The notes below the pieces were generated by a model that ran no database searches, was not told the origin of the DNA, and saw nothing but the letters and a program-made list of their open reading frames with translations. A stretch of DNA of 64,000 nucleotides from an uncultured Ramlibacter sp. (GTDB taxonomy: Bacteria; Pseudomonadota; Gammaproteobacteria; Burkholderiales; Burkholderiaceae_C): the NCBI RefSeq assembly GCF_936925435.1, contig NZ_CAKZHQ010000003.1, positions 1 to 64,000 of the forward strand, read 5' to 3'. This document shows, piece by piece, positions 37,392-45,908 of this stretch (the stretch's first letter is position 1; the number at the start of each line of letters is the position of its first letter). A program made the position numbers and the translations under genes.

Positions 37392-38528
37392 TCAGTGGAG
37401 TTTGAGGACCAGGTAGTCCAGCTTGGTGCTCACGCGCAGCAGCACCTTGCGCAGGATGTGGATCGCCTGCACATGCTGCGTGTAGATGGCGCCCTCGCCC
37501 ACCGCGCCGGCCGGCAGAAAGACGTCGGCGAACTTGGGGTCGACGTCCAGCTTGACACCGAAGCGGCCCGGCGGAATCGCCATCGGGCCGGTCGTCGGCA
37601 GGTTTGTGGAGTTCGCCACCTGCCCCTGAGCCTGGGCCCAGACGATGGAGTCGACCTTGGCCTTGATCACCACGCCGGGGTTGGTCTTGATGGTGAACTC
37701 GGCCTCGTCGCCGGGTGCGACCTGGTGCAGCTCGTTCTGGCTGTAGAGCGCGACCACCTCATAGGTCTGCTCGACAAACGTCATCGCCGGCGTCACGGGA
37801 AAAGCCGTCGTCATCGCGCCGGGACGCAGCTGCACGTTGATCGCATAGCCATCGGCGGGCGCCAGGATGGTGGTTTGCGACAGCTCCCAGCGCGCGTTCT
37901 CCAGCTGGGCCTTGATCTGCGCCACATCGGCGCGGTCGTCGCCGACGGTGGCGAACAAGCTGGCGCGCACCTGCGATTCGCCCGCCAGGGCGCCGGCAAG
38001 CTGGGCTTCGAGTTCCAGCGTGTTGGCTTGTGCCTGCTCGAGGGCGAAACGGTCGCCCGCGCCGCCGGCGACCAGCTGGCTGTTCTGCTCGACACGCTTG
38101 CGCGCCAGTTCGAGTTGCGCGCGCACGGCCCTGGACTTGGCCGTGGCGGAATTGAGTTCTTCGCGCAGCTTGCGGGTGCCGCCGATCGCGTTTTCCAGCT
38201 GCGCCTCCAGCGCCCTGACCTGCAGCTCATAGGGCGTGGGATCGATCTTGAACAACACGGAGCCGCGCTTGACGGGGCGATTGGGCTCGACCGGCACGGC
38301 GATCACCTTGCCCTTGACCTGCGGCACCACGTTGATCACGTACTTGAAGACACGCACGTCGGCGGTGGACGGGGCGAACACGTTCAACGCCAGGATCATC
38401 GCAGTCAACGCAACGATGGGGATGGTGATCACGATCACCATGGACGTCGTATTCCACGGCAACCATTTGAATTTGAAGAAGATCAGCCACACGAAGGACG
38501 CGTAGATGCCAAGCAGCAGGATGTCCAT
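37392..38528 (-). CDS. HlyD/EmrA-like membrane fusion protein (YiaV/YibH-like)
   Basis: 378-residue periplasmic adaptor with one N-terminal membrane anchor (about residues 10-30 and a second hydrophobic stretch). The biotinyl-lipoyl-like segment VIAVPVEPNRPVKRGSVLFKID is followed by a long alpha-hairpin coiled-coil (about residues 95-215) and a beta-barrel domain. The pairing with an adjacent DUF3302 gene matches the E. coli yiaW-yiaV arrangement. It links an inner-membrane partner to the outer-membrane duct downstream. Its ATG overlaps the stop of the DUF3302 gene (TAATG), so they are coupled. Confidence 0.9.
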   Translation of the reverse strand: MDILLLGIYASFVWLIFFKFKWLPWNTTSMVIVITIPIVALTAMILALNVFAPSTADVRVFKYVINVVPQVKGKVIAVPVEPNRPVKRGSVLFKIDPTPYELQVRALEAQLENAIGGTRKLREELNSATAKSRAVRAQLELARKRVEQNSQLVAGGAGDRFALEQAQANTLELEAQLAGALAGESQVRASLFATVGDDRADVAQIKAQLENARWELSQTTILAPADGYAINVQLRPGAMTTAFPVTPAMTFVEQTYEVVALYSQNELHQVAPGDEAEFTIKTNPGVVIKAKVDSIVWAQAQGQVANSTNLPTTGPMAIPPGRFGVKLDVDPKFADVFLPAGAVGEGAIYTQHVQAIHILRKVLLRVSTKLDYLVLKLH

Positions 38529-39097
38529 TACGCGGCTCCGGCAGGACGCGGCGCGGAGGCCGATGGCATGCCCGAACGCGCGGCCTGCGCGCGCGCGCGG
38601 ACGAGCTTGAGTTCGGGGGTGAGGGCGCCGTGCTGCTCGAGCCGGTCCAGCTCGGCCAGCAGGTGCTCCAGGTGCTCGTCCTCCAACTCATTGCGGCGCG
38701 CCTTCTCGCCGGCCTCGATGAAGAAGTCATCGTGCTTTTCCGTCCCGTAGGCCACCTTGTAGCCAATCGGTTTGGTGTAGGCCCACAACCAGGCCAGCGG
38801 CCACAACAGGCCGCCGAAGGCAAGCGACAGCAGGCACAGGGTATGGATGGCCTGCTTTTGCGGATGGTGGCGCTTCTCGGCGATCTTTTCGGGCATCACA
38901 TGGACGATCCAGAACACCGCGATCGCGATGACCGGAACAATGAGCAGCACGATGTAGGAGATGACGTTGGCGGCAGTGTCCAGCGCCTCGCCCGACAGGA
39001 AGGAGGCTTGCGCCGGGCCGGCGCACAAAAGCCCACCGGCGGCCATGGCTGGCCCGATCACGGCTGGCGTTGCTGCCCGTTTGATTGTCACAGTCAT
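38528..39097 (-). CDS. DUF3302 membrane protein (YiaW-like)
   Basis: 189-residue membrane protein of the DUF3302 (YiaW) family. It has an N-terminal signal-like helix ending AQASFLSG, then two membrane helices (VISYIVLLIVPVIAIAVFWIV and LCLLSLAFGGLLWPLAWLWAY) and a C-terminal charged, probably coiled tail. The ATG at 39097 has a strong GGAGG. It opens the export operon and may act as the inner-membrane partner of the HlyD adaptor, although its role has not been established. The upstream region has an inverted repeat. Confidence 0.85.
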   Translation of the reverse strand: MTVTIKRAATPAVIGPAMAAGGLLCAGPAQASFLSGEALDTAANVISYIVLLIVPVIAIAVFWIVHVMPEKIAEKRHHPQKQAIHTLCLLSLAFGGLLWPLAWLWAYTKPIGYKVAYGTEKHDDFFIEAGEKARRNELEDEHLEHLLAELDRLEQHGALTPELKLVRARAQAARSGMPSASAPRPAGAA

Positions 39098-39156
39098 GGC
39101 GCGTCCCCTCCAGAGGGATGAAAAAGCAGGGGTGGCGAAGATCCCAACGGTGTGCG

Positions 39157-39177
39157 CCGTCCGGACTGTACGGACGG
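39157..39177. promoter_or_regulatory. Inverted repeat upstream of the DUF3302/HlyD/OMF export operon
   Basis: CCGTCCG (39157-39163) and CGGACGG (39171-39177) flank seven bases, and TGTAC occurs twice (39167 and 39181 regions). The site lies 60-80 bases before the ATG at 39097, within a 229-bp divergent region, and resembles operators of TetR-type efflux repressors. The regulator is not in the window. Confidence 0.4.
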
Positions 39178-39326
39178 TGTTGTACCCCAGCGAGTGTTCA
39201 GTCACCCGGCTGGACGGACAATTGCCCTTTGGTCCTACCGATGGTTTTCGCCAATGGACAGCGCTGCGGCCAGTGGGCCGTCCTGGCATCAGTGAAAATC
39301 CCGGCCTGAGCAACGATGGGGCCCCC

Positions 39327-40103
39327 ATGAAAATCACCACCTGGAACGTCAATTCGCTGACGGCCCGCCTGCAGCATGTGCTGGACTGGCTGGCCGCCAA
39401 CCCGGTCGATGTCCTGTGCCTGCAGGAACTCAAGCTGACCGACGACAAATTCCCGCTGCAGGCTCTGCAGCAGGCCGGCTACGCGCACTGCGCGGTCTTC
39501 GGCCAGAAAACCTACAACGGCGTCGCCCTCCTGAGCCGGCTGCCCCTGCTGGACGTGGTGCGCAACATCACCGGATTCGAGGACGAACATTCGCGCGTGA
39601 TCGCAGCAACGGTGGACGGCCCCCAGGGCCCGCTGCGCGTCATCAACGGCTATTTCGTCAACGGCCAGGAGCCCGGCTCGGAGAAGTTCGGCTACAAGAT
39701 GCGCTGGCTGGGCGGCCTGCAAGCCTACGTGGCGGCCGAACTGGCCCGCCATCCGCAGTTGGTGTTGCTGGGCGACTTCAACATCGCGCCGGAAGACCGC
39801 GATTCCTTCGACCCGGTCGGCCTGAAGGACACCATCCACCACACAGTGGAAGAACGCGAGCACTTCCGCCAGCTGCTGGCGCTGGGCCTGAGCGACAGCT
39901 TCCGCCTGTTCGAGCAGCCCGAGAAGAGCTACAGCTGGTGGGACTACCGCATGCTGGGCTACCAGAAGAACCGCGGCCTGCGCATCGACCACATCCTGGT
40001 CAGCGCGCCGCTCCAAGCCCAGGTCAAAGCCTGCAGCATCGACCGCGTCCCGCGCAAATGGGAAAAGCCCAGCGACCACGCACCCGTGACACTAGAGATC
40101 TAA
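39327..40103 (+). CDS. Exodeoxyribonuclease III / AP endonuclease (XthA family)
   Basis: 258-residue DNA-repair nuclease of the Exo III/APE1 fold that cuts at abasic sites and trims 3' ends. Catalytic landmarks are the N-terminal TWNVNSL (metal), LQELKL (Glu), the LLGDFNIAP box (Asp and Asn) and the C-terminal LRIDHILVS and PSDHAPVTLEI, with the catalytic His. Length matches the family. The ATG at 39327 was chosen because it starts directly with MKITTWN. It is divergent from the export operon and converges on ntrC across a REP-like repeat. Confidence 0.95.
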   Translation: MKITTWNVNSLTARLQHVLDWLAANPVDVLCLQELKLTDDKFPLQALQQAGYAHCAVFGQKTYNGVALLSRLPLLDVVRNITGFEDEHSRVIAATVDGPQGPLRVINGYFVNGQEPGSEKFGYKMRWLGGLQAYVAAELARHPQLVLLGDFNIAPEDRDSFDPVGLKDTIHHTVEEREHFRQLLALGLSDSFRLFEQPEKSYSWWDYRMLGYQKNRGLRIDHILVSAPLQAQVKACSIDRVPRKWEKPSDHAPVTLEI

Positions 40104-40124
40104 CCGGCGGCAGTGTCTTTTCCA

Positions 40125-40200
40125 GGACGCGTGGATCCGGCTCCGCCGGTCCACTGCGTCGCCCCCCAGTGGGGGGAGGCGGCCGCAGGCCGCTTCGGGG
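40125..40200 (-). repeat. REP-like intergenic repeat, copy 2
   Basis: On the minus strand it reads GAAGCGGCC-TGC-GGCCGC, then a CCCCCCACTGGGGGG hairpin and GGACCGGCGGAGCCGGATCC, the same order as 23019-23094. It separates the convergent exonuclease III and ntrC genes and probably terminates both. Confidence 0.75.
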
Positions 40201-40206
40201 GGCGTC

Positions 40207-41700
40207 TTACTCCAGGCCGAGTTCCTGGATCTTGCGCGTGATGGTGTTGCGGCCGATACCCAGCTTTTGCGCGGCCTCGATACGGCGGCCACGGGTGTTG
40301 GCCAGGGCGGTGACGATCAGGCGCGACTCGAAGCGCCGCGTCAGCTCATCCCAGACATCCATGCGGCCGCTGGCCAGCAGCTCCAGCGCCTCGGCTTCCA
40401 GGCCCGACTCCCAGCTGCGCTGGCCTGCCGGGGCGGCGAAGACTTCGGCCGGCACCGCAAGCGCAGCGCCGTCGCCCATCAGCCTGGCCGGCTCGGCTGC
40501 CGGGGCAAGGCTGGGCCGTGGTGGGGCCGCGTCCGCAGGACCTGCGGCCACTTCCGGTGGCAGGTCCTTGGCTTCGACCAGTTGGGCCGGCGCCATCACC
40601 GTCAGCCAGTGGCAGATGTTCTCCAGCTGGCGCACGTTGCCCGGAAAGCCGAAGGTGCCAAGGCGGGTGATCGCCGCGTCGGAGATGCGCTTGGGCTCCA
40701 CGCCCAGCTGCTTGGCGCTCTGGCCCAGGAAGTGCCGGGTCAGCATGGGGATGTCTTCGAGGCGCTCGCGCAGCGCCGGCAGGCGCAGGCGGATCACGTT
40801 CAGGCGGTGGAACAGATCCTCGCGGAAGGCCCCTTCCTTGACGCGCTGCTCCAGGTCCTGGTGCGTCGCTGCGATGACGCGCACATTGGCCTTGACGGCG
40901 CTGTGGCCGCCGACGCGGTAGAAGTGGCCGTCCGACAGCACGCGCAACAGGCGCGTCTGCAGGTCAAACGGCATGTCGCCAATCTCGTCGAGGAAGAGCG
41001 TGCCGCCCTCGGCCTGCTCGAAGCGGCCGCGGCGCATGGTCTGGGCGCCGGTGAAGGCGCCGCGCTCGTGGCCGAACAGCTCGCTCTCGAGCAGGTCCTT
41101 GGGGATTGCGGCGGTGTTGATGGCGACGAAGGGACCGTTGGCGCGCGGCGAGTGCTTGTGCAGCGCGCGCGCCACCAGTTCCTTGCCCGAGCCGGACTCG
41201 CCGGTGATCATCACCGTGACGTTGGATTGCGACAGCCGGCCGATGGCGCGGAACACGTCCTGCATGGCCGGCGCCTGGCCCAGCATCTCGGGCGTGGCGG
41301 CCATGCGCTCCTCGGCCACCTCCTCGCGCTGGCTTTCCTCCACTGCACGGCGGATCAGCTCCACCGCCTTGGGCAGGTCGAACGGCTTGGGCAGGTATTC
41401 GAACGCGCCGCCCTGGAAGGCCGAGACGGCGCTGTCCAGGTCGGAGAAGGCCGTCATGATGATGACCGGCAGGCCAGGATGCTTTTCCTTGACCTTGGAC
41501 AGCAGGTCCAGGCCGGAGCCGCCGGGCATGCGGATGTCGCTGACCAGGATCTGCGGGCCGTCGTCGTCGGCGTCGTCGAGCGCCGAGATCACATCGCGCG
41601 GGTTGGTGAAGCTGCGGGTGGGGAGATCCTCGCGCAACAGCGCTTTTTCCAGCACGAAGCGGATGGATTGGTCATCGTCAACGATCCAGATCGGCTTCAT
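40207..41700 (-). CDS. ntrC: Nitrogen regulation protein NR(I), NtrC
   Basis: 497-residue sigma-54 activator. The receiver domain has the acidic triplet DDD (8-10) and phosphoacceptor Asp55 (LVSDIRMPGG). The AAA+ domain shows Walker A GESGSGKE, the sigma-54-contact loop GAFTGAQ, and Walker B LFLDEIGDM. The C-terminal Fis-type helix-turn-helix is RRIEAAQKLGIGRNTITRKIQELG. Phosphorylated by NtrB under nitrogen limitation, it activates glnA and other genes. The glnA region in this window has matching NtrC sites and a sigma-54 promoter. Confidence 0.98.
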   Translation of the reverse strand: MKPIWIVDDDQSIRFVLEKALLREDLPTRSFTNPRDVISALDDADDDGPQILVSDIRMPGGSGLDLLSKVKEKHPGLPVIIMTAFSDLDSAVSAFQGGAFEYLPKPFDLPKAVELIRRAVEESQREEVAEERMAATPEMLGQAPAMQDVFRAIGRLSQSNVTVMITGESGSGKELVARALHKHSPRANGPFVAINTAAIPKDLLESELFGHERGAFTGAQTMRRGRFEQAEGGTLFLDEIGDMPFDLQTRLLRVLSDGHFYRVGGHSAVKANVRVIAATHQDLEQRVKEGAFREDLFHRLNVIRLRLPALRERLEDIPMLTRHFLGQSAKQLGVEPKRISDAAITRLGTFGFPGNVRQLENICHWLTVMAPAQLVEAKDLPPEVAAGPADAAPPRPSLAPAAEPARLMGDGAALAVPAEVFAAPAGQRSWESGLEAEALELLASGRMDVWDELTRRFESRLIVTALANTRGRRIEAAQKLGIGRNTITRKIQELGLE

Positions 41701-41738
41701 GGGTTCCTTGTCAACCTCGGGTCAGATACATCATTTGT

Positions 41739-42818
41739 TCATGGCAACGGAATCAAGAGCTTGAAATCCGTCCTCCAGGGCACGCTGTCACATTCGATCA
41801 GGCCATGGTGCTGCTGCACGAAGGTTTGCGCCAGCGTCAGCCCCAGGCCGGATCCGCCTTCCCTGCCCGACACCAGCGGGTAAAAAATGCGGTCCTTGAT
41901 CGAGTCCGGAACACCGGGCCCATTGTCGATGACATGCAATTCCAGTGCCAGTCGGTAGCGCTGCTTGCCGAATGTCACCTGGCGGGCGATCCGGGTGCGT
42001 AAAGTCAGCTGGGCCTCGCCCTGCGCGATGCGTTCGGCCAGCGCCTGGCAGGCGTTGTGCGCGATGTTCAGCACGGCCTGGATCAGTTGCTCGCGGTCGC
42101 CGCGAAACTCGGGGATGGAGATGTCGTACTCGCGCACGACCCGCAGGCCGCGCGGGAACTCCGCCAGGATCAGCGAGCGAACGCGTTCGCAGACCTCGTG
42201 GATGTTGACGTCGCCCACCACGTGGGGCCGGCGGTGTGGCGCCAGCAGCCGGTCCACCAGGGTCTGCAGCCGGTCGGCCTCATGGATGATGACCTGGGTG
42301 TACTCGATCAGGTCCTTGGACTCGATCTCCATCTGCAGCAGTTGCGCCGCGCCACGGATGCCGCCCAAGGGGTTCTTGATCTCATGGGCCAGGTTGCGGA
42401 TCAGTTCCTTGTTGGCCTGGGCCTGGTCGATCAGCCGCTCCTCGCGCTCTTGCCGGGCCTGCTGCTCCAGCGGCAGCAGTTCGACCACGAACTCGCCCGG
42501 CCTGTCGGTCTGCGCCACGATGACGTGGACCTGCAATGGATCGGCGTTGTGGCGCAGCAGCCAGGCGTCGTAGCGCAGCGCGGCGAACTCGTTGCTGCCT
42601 GCGCCTTCGAGCGCATTGCTCAGGATGTGCGGCTCGGTGAAGCACTGCGGGAAGCTCGAGCCTTCGATGGTCCGGCGCGAGCTGCCCAGGGCGTCTTCCA
42701 GCGCTGCATTGGCAAACAGAACGGCGCCGTCGCCATGGACGACTGCCACCAGTGTGGCCAGCAGGTCGAAGGACTGGAAGCGGGCGGCGGGGGGGAGCGG
42801 GGGTGAGGGCTTGGTCAA
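41739..42818 (-). CDS. ntrB: Nitrogen regulation histidine kinase NR(II), NtrB
   Basis: About 359-residue cytoplasmic sensor kinase. An N-terminal PAS domain (FDLLATLVAVVHGDGAVLFANAALEDALG) is followed by the dimerisation domain with the phosphorylated His in NLAHEIKNPLGGIRGAAQLL, and the ATP-binding boxes include NIAHNACQAL (N box), DNGPGVPDSI (G1) and GGSGLGLTLAQ (G2). The PII protein normally controls its balance between kinase and phosphatase. No ATG is suitable; I chose the TTG at 42818, just after the DUF4124 stop, so the exact start is uncertain. ntrC follows after 38 bases. Confidence 0.95.
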   Translation of the reverse strand: MTKPSPPLPPAARFQSFDLLATLVAVVHGDGAVLFANAALEDALGSSRRTIEGSSFPQCFTEPHILSNALEGAGSNEFAALRYDAWLLRHNADPLQVHVIVAQTDRPGEFVVELLPLEQQARQEREERLIDQAQANKELIRNLAHEIKNPLGGIRGAAQLLQMEIESKDLIEYTQVIIHEADRLQTLVDRLLAPHRRPHVVGDVNIHEVCERVRSLILAEFPRGLRVVREYDISIPEFRGDREQLIQAVLNIAHNACQALAERIAQGEAQLTLRTRIARQVTFGKQRYRLALELHVIDNGPGVPDSIKDRIFYPLVSGREGGSGLGLTLAQTFVQQHHGLIECDSVPWRTDFKLLIPLP

Positions 42819-42822
42819 GCCC

Positions 42823-43320
42823 TTATTTTGACGCAGTGGGCGCGGGCACCCGGCCCAGTTCGCGGCGGATGCCGGCGATATCGCTCTCGTTGCGGGCGAT
42901 ACTGGTCTTGAGTTCGGCCACGCGGTCCAGGTACTTCTGATGGTTGCGGTGCTCGGGACCGAGCTTCTCGGGCTCGCCGTTGTTGTATTCCTTGACCAGT
43001 TCACCCTGGCGGGCCTCGGCCTTCTTCAGCTCCGACTCCAGGATCTGGCGCGCATCGGAATCGCGCGCGCGCTGGTCACCCGAGTCGACGCGGGGCGCGG
43101 CCTTGGCCTCGGCCGACGGCGCACGGGCAGAGGAACTGCCGCTGACGCGCGTACCCTCCACCACGGTGACGTTGCCACCTTCGACCAGCTTGCAGCCCTT
43201 GGATTGCGCCTCTGCGGTGTTGTTGGTGTAGCTGTTGCCGCAGCGGTAGACGCGGCTTTGCGCTTGGCTGTTGGCCACCATGACGGCAGCGAGCAAGGGG
43301 ATCAGCAGGAGGGACTTCAT
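42823..43320 (-). CDS. DUF4124 domain periplasmic protein
   Basis: 165-residue secreted protein: a signal peptide (about 1-20, cut before QSRVYRC) precedes a DUF4124-like segment VYRCGNSYTNNTAEAQSKGCKLVEGG with two Cys. A long charged helical tail follows (about 90-150, EAELKKAEARQGELVKEY-like). DUF4124 proteins are common in betaproteobacteria between glnA and ntrB; the function is unknown. It is transcribed with ntrB and ntrC, downstream of a glnA terminator. Confidence 0.88.
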   Translation of the reverse strand: MKSLLLIPLLAAVMVANSQAQSRVYRCGNSYTNNTAEAQSKGCKLVEGGNVTVVEGTRVSGSSSARAPSAEAKAAPRVDSGDQRARDSDARQILESELKKAEARQGELVKEYNNGEPEKLGPEHRNHQKYLDRVAELKTSIARNESDIAGIRRELGRVPAPTASK

Positions 43321-43411
43321 GGCTTGCTTCCTCGCATCGGAATGCGCGGGACGGTCTGCCAGTATCGTGCAAAGCTTGATGAAATCCAATTAAGCCATTG
43401 ATTCAAAAAGG

Positions 43412-43437
43412 AAAAGGGCGACAAATGTCGCCCTTTT
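43412..43437 (-). terminator. glnA terminator
   Basis: AAAAGGGCGACA pairs with TGTCGCCCTTTT over a two-base loop. Read on the minus strand it follows the glnA stop by 30 bases and ends in a T-rich arm. It separates glnA from the DUF4124-ntrB-ntrC unit, which may be reached by read-through. Confidence 0.85.
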
Positions 43438-43468
43438 GCAATTCCCGGGGAATTCCCCCTGTGCTTAA

Positions 43469-44887
43469 TTACAGGGAGTAGTACATGTCGTATTCGACCG
43501 GGTGGGTGGCCATGCGGAAGCGCGTGACTTCCTGCATCTTCAGCTCGATGTAGGCGTCGAGCATGGAATCGGTGAACACACCACCCTTTGTCAGGAAGCC
43601 GCGACCCTTGTCCAGGTAGTCCAGCGCCTGGTCCAGGCTGTGGCAGACGGTCGGGATCAGCGCGTCTTCTTCGGGCGGCAGGTGGTACAGGTCCTTGGTG
43701 GCGGCTTCGCCCGGATGGATCTTGTTTTCCACGCCGTCCAGGCCGGCCATCATCAGGGCCGAGAAGGCCAGGTAGGGGTTGGCCAGCGGATCGGGGAAGC
43801 GCGCCTCGATGCGGCGGCCCTTGGGGTTGGCCACGAACGGGATGCGGATCGATGCGGAACGGTTCTTGGCCGAGTAGGCCAGCTTGACCGGGGCCTCGTA
43901 GCCGGGGACCAGGCGCTTGTAGCTGTTGGTGCCGGGATTCGTGATCGCATTCAAGGCGCGGGCGTGCTTGATGATGCCGCCGATGTAGTACAGCGCGAAG
44001 TCCGACAGGCCGGCGTAGCCGTCACCGGCGAACAGGTTCTTGCCGTCCTTCCAGATCGACTGGTGCACGTGCATGCCCGAGCCGTTGTCGCCGACGATGG
44101 GCTTGGGCATGAAGGTCGCGGTCTTGCCGTAGGCGTTGGCGACGTTGTGCACCACGTACTTGAGCAGGATGGTCCAGTCAGCGCGCTGCACCAGCGTGCT
44201 GAACTTGGTGCCCAGCTCGTTCTGGCCGGCGCCGGCCACTTCGTGGTGGAACACTTCGACCGGAATGCCCAGCGATTCGAGGATCAAGGACATCTCGGCG
44301 CGCATGTCCTGCGTGCTGTCGACCGGGGGCACGGGGAAGTAGCCGCCCTTGACGGTGGGACGGTGGCCCTTGTTGCCGCCTTCGATCTTCTTGCCGGAAT
44401 TCCACGGCGCTTCGTACTCGTCGATGTGGAAGAACGAGCCGGACATTTCATTGCCCCAGCGCACGTCGTCGAAGATGAAGAATTCGGGTTCCGGTCCGAA
44501 GTAGGCCGTGTCGCCCAGGCCGGAAGCCTTCAGGTAGGCCTCGGCACGGCGGGCGATCGAGCGCGGGTCGCGGTCATAGGCCTTGCCGTCGGTCGGGTCG
44601 AGCACGTCGCACGACATGAACAGCGTGGTCTCTTCGTAAAACGGGTCGATGTTGGCGGTGTTCGGGTCCGGCATGAGCAGCATGTCGGACGCTTCGATGC
44701 CCTTCCAGCCGGCGATGGACGAGCCGTCGAAGGCATGGCCGGAGGTGAACTTGTCATCGTCGAAGTGCGACACGGGCACGGTGACGTGCTGCTCCTTGCC
44801 ACGGGTGTCGGAGAAGCGGAAGTCAACAAACTTGACTTCGTTTTCCTTCACCATCTTCATCACGTCGGCGACGGTCTTGGCTGCCAT
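43469..44887 (-). CDS. glnA: Glutamine synthetase, type I
   Basis: 472-residue GS-I beta. It makes glutamine from glutamate, ammonia and ATP. The N-terminal FDGSSIAGW and [11 protein letters not shown] motifs, metal- and ATP-site [19 protein letters not shown], and [18 protein letters not shown] are conserved. The adenylylation site is the Tyr in [10 protein letters not shown], so activity is probably controlled by GlnE. Transcription is likely from the sigma-54 promoter at 44936-44951 with NtrC sites further upstream. Confidence 0.98.
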   Translation of the reverse strand: MAAKTVADVMKMVKENEVKFVDFRFSDTRGKEQHVTVPVSHFDDDKFTSGHAFDGSSIAGWKGIEASDMLLMPDPNTANIDPFYEETTLFMSCDVLDPTDGKAYDRDPRSIARRAEAYLKASGLGDTAYFGPEPEFFIFDDVRWGNEMSGSFFHIDEYEAPWNSGKKIEGGNKGHRPTVKGGYFPVPPVDSTQDMRAEMSLILESLGIPVEVFHHEVAGAGQNELGTKFSTLVQRADWTILLKYVVHNVANAYGKTATFMPKPIVGDNGSGMHVHQSIWKDGKNLFAGDGYAGLSDFALYYIGGIIKHARALNAITNPGTNSYKRLVPGYEAPVKLAYSAKNRSASIRIPFVANPKGRRIEARFPDPLANPYLAFSALMMAGLDGVENKIHPGEAATKDLYHLPPEEDALIPTVCHSLDQALDYLDKGRGFLTKGGVFTDSMLDAYIELKMQEVTRFRMATHPVEYDMYYSL

Positions 44888-44935
44888 CAGGTTCTCCTGT
44901 TCGATGGTTGTTGATCAATTGATGGGACACAGGAA

Positions 44936-44951
44936 TGCAGTTTCTGTGCCA
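44936..44951 (-). promoter_or_regulatory. Sigma-54 (RpoN) promoter of glnA
   Basis: On the minus strand the sequence is TGGCACAGAAACTGCA. It matches the consensus TGGCAC-N5-TTGCA at all but one base (C for T before TGC), with the GG and GC elements at the exact -24/-12 spacing. It lies about 50 bases upstream of the glnA ATG. Confidence 0.9.
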
Positions 44952-45017
44952 AAGCTGGTGCATGGCGCGGTCCCGCAAAGCCCGGCGATTGTCTACCATC
45001 TTGGGCGCTTTTCCCTA

Positions 45018-45040
45018 CGGGGAGCTGTCACAGCTCCCCG
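45018..45040. other. Strong 10-bp hairpin between the NtrC sites and the sigma-54 promoter
   Basis: CGGGGAGCTG and CAGCTCCCCG flank a three-base loop TCA. There is no T-run on either strand, so it is not a standard terminator. It could terminate the upstream CinA-family gene by structure alone or bend the DNA between the enhancer and promoter. Confidence 0.5.
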
Positions 45041-45045
45041 CACAA

Positions 45046-45062
45046 AGCACCACAACAGTGCA
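45046..45062. promoter_or_regulatory. NtrC enhancer site 1 for glnA
   Basis: AGCACCACAACAGTGCA has the NtrC half-sites (T)GCAC and GTGCA separated by seven bases. It lies roughly 130 bases upstream of the expected transcription start. Confidence 0.7.
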
Positions 45063-45073
45063 AACCAACACAA

Positions 45074-45090
45074 TGCACCGTCATAGTGCA
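45074..45090. promoter_or_regulatory. NtrC enhancer site 2 for glnA
   Basis: TGCACCGTCATAGTGCA is a near-perfect NtrC palindrome (TGCAC-N7-GTGCA). Its centre is 28 bases from that of site 1, giving the paired-site architecture expected for cooperative NtrC binding. Confidence 0.8.
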
Positions 45091-45095
45091 TTGTG

Positions 45096-45908
45096 TTATC
45101 GCACCAATTCGGGGCCAAGTTTGACCCCATGTGCCTGTAGGCCAGTGATGAGCTGGGCGTAGGCGACATCGACCGCACCGGGCTCGCCCTTGACGCCCAG
45201 GTCGATGTGGCGGCCGTACTGCGGGTGGTCGACGCTGGGCAGGCTGAACACCTTGATCCCCGGATGGTCGCGCTCTATGGTTTCCATCAGCGGCGTCAAC
45301 GCAGCCTCCATCGCGCCGAAGACGATGACCGACTTCTCGACATAGGCCTGTTGCCGGAACAGGTGCTGGTAGTGGGTGTCCAGCACCCACTCCATCATCG
45401 GCCAGGCCATGACCGGAAAGCCGGGCACGAAGTGGACATCGCCCACGCTGAAGCCGGCGATCTTGTTGTACGGGTTGGGGATGATGGTCGCGCCCTTGGG
45501 GAACACACCCATGTTCAGTCGGTGGATGTTGTCGGGCCGGTCCGGTTCGTAAGGCGTACCCTGCTCACGCGCGATGTCCTGCATGCGCTCGCGGATCAGG
45601 GCCTCAGCTTCGCGGTGCAGCTCGAGCTCCGCGCCCAGGGCGCGGGCCGCGCATTGGCGGGTGTGGTCGTCGGGCGTGGCGCCGATGCCGCCGCAGGAAA
45701 ACACCGGGCTGCCCGACGCGAAAGCACGCTGCAGCGTGGCCGTGATGCGTTCGGGCGAATCGCCCACGTAGTCGGCCCAGGCCAGCTGCAGCCCGCGCGC
45801 GGCGAGCAGCTCGATCAGCTTGGGCATGTGCTTGTCGGCGCGCTTGCCCGAGAGGATTTCGTCGCCGACGATGACCAGGCCGACGTCAGGGGATGGTGAG
45901 TGGGACAT
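45096..45908 (-). CDS. Competence/damage-inducible protein A (CinA) N-terminal, MoaB/Mog-like domain protein
   Basis: 270-residue protein with a molybdopterin-binding-like domain (about residues 10-180). The signatures are VGLVIVGDEILSGKRADKH, the FSCGGIGATPDDHTRQ glycine loop and FVPGFPVMAWPMMEWVL. It lacks the C-terminal nicotinamide-nucleotide deamidase domain of full CinA, so it is a short COG1058 protein, possibly an ADP-ribose pyrophosphatase. The ATG at 45908 overlaps the end of the EI24 gene by 23 bases. Its stop is six bases before an NtrC site. Confidence 0.9.
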   Translation of the reverse strand: MSHSPSPDVGLVIVGDEILSGKRADKHMPKLIELLAARGLQLAWADYVGDSPERITATLQRAFASGSPVFSCGGIGATPDDHTRQCAARALGAELELHREAEALIRERMQDIAREQGTPYEPDRPDNIHRLNMGVFPKGATIIPNPYNKIAGFSVGDVHFVPGFPVMAWPMMEWVLDTHYQHLFRQQAYVEKSVIVFGAMEAALTPLMETIERDHPGIKVFSLPSVDHPQYGRHIDLGVKGEPGAVDVAYAQLITGLQAHGVKLGPELVR

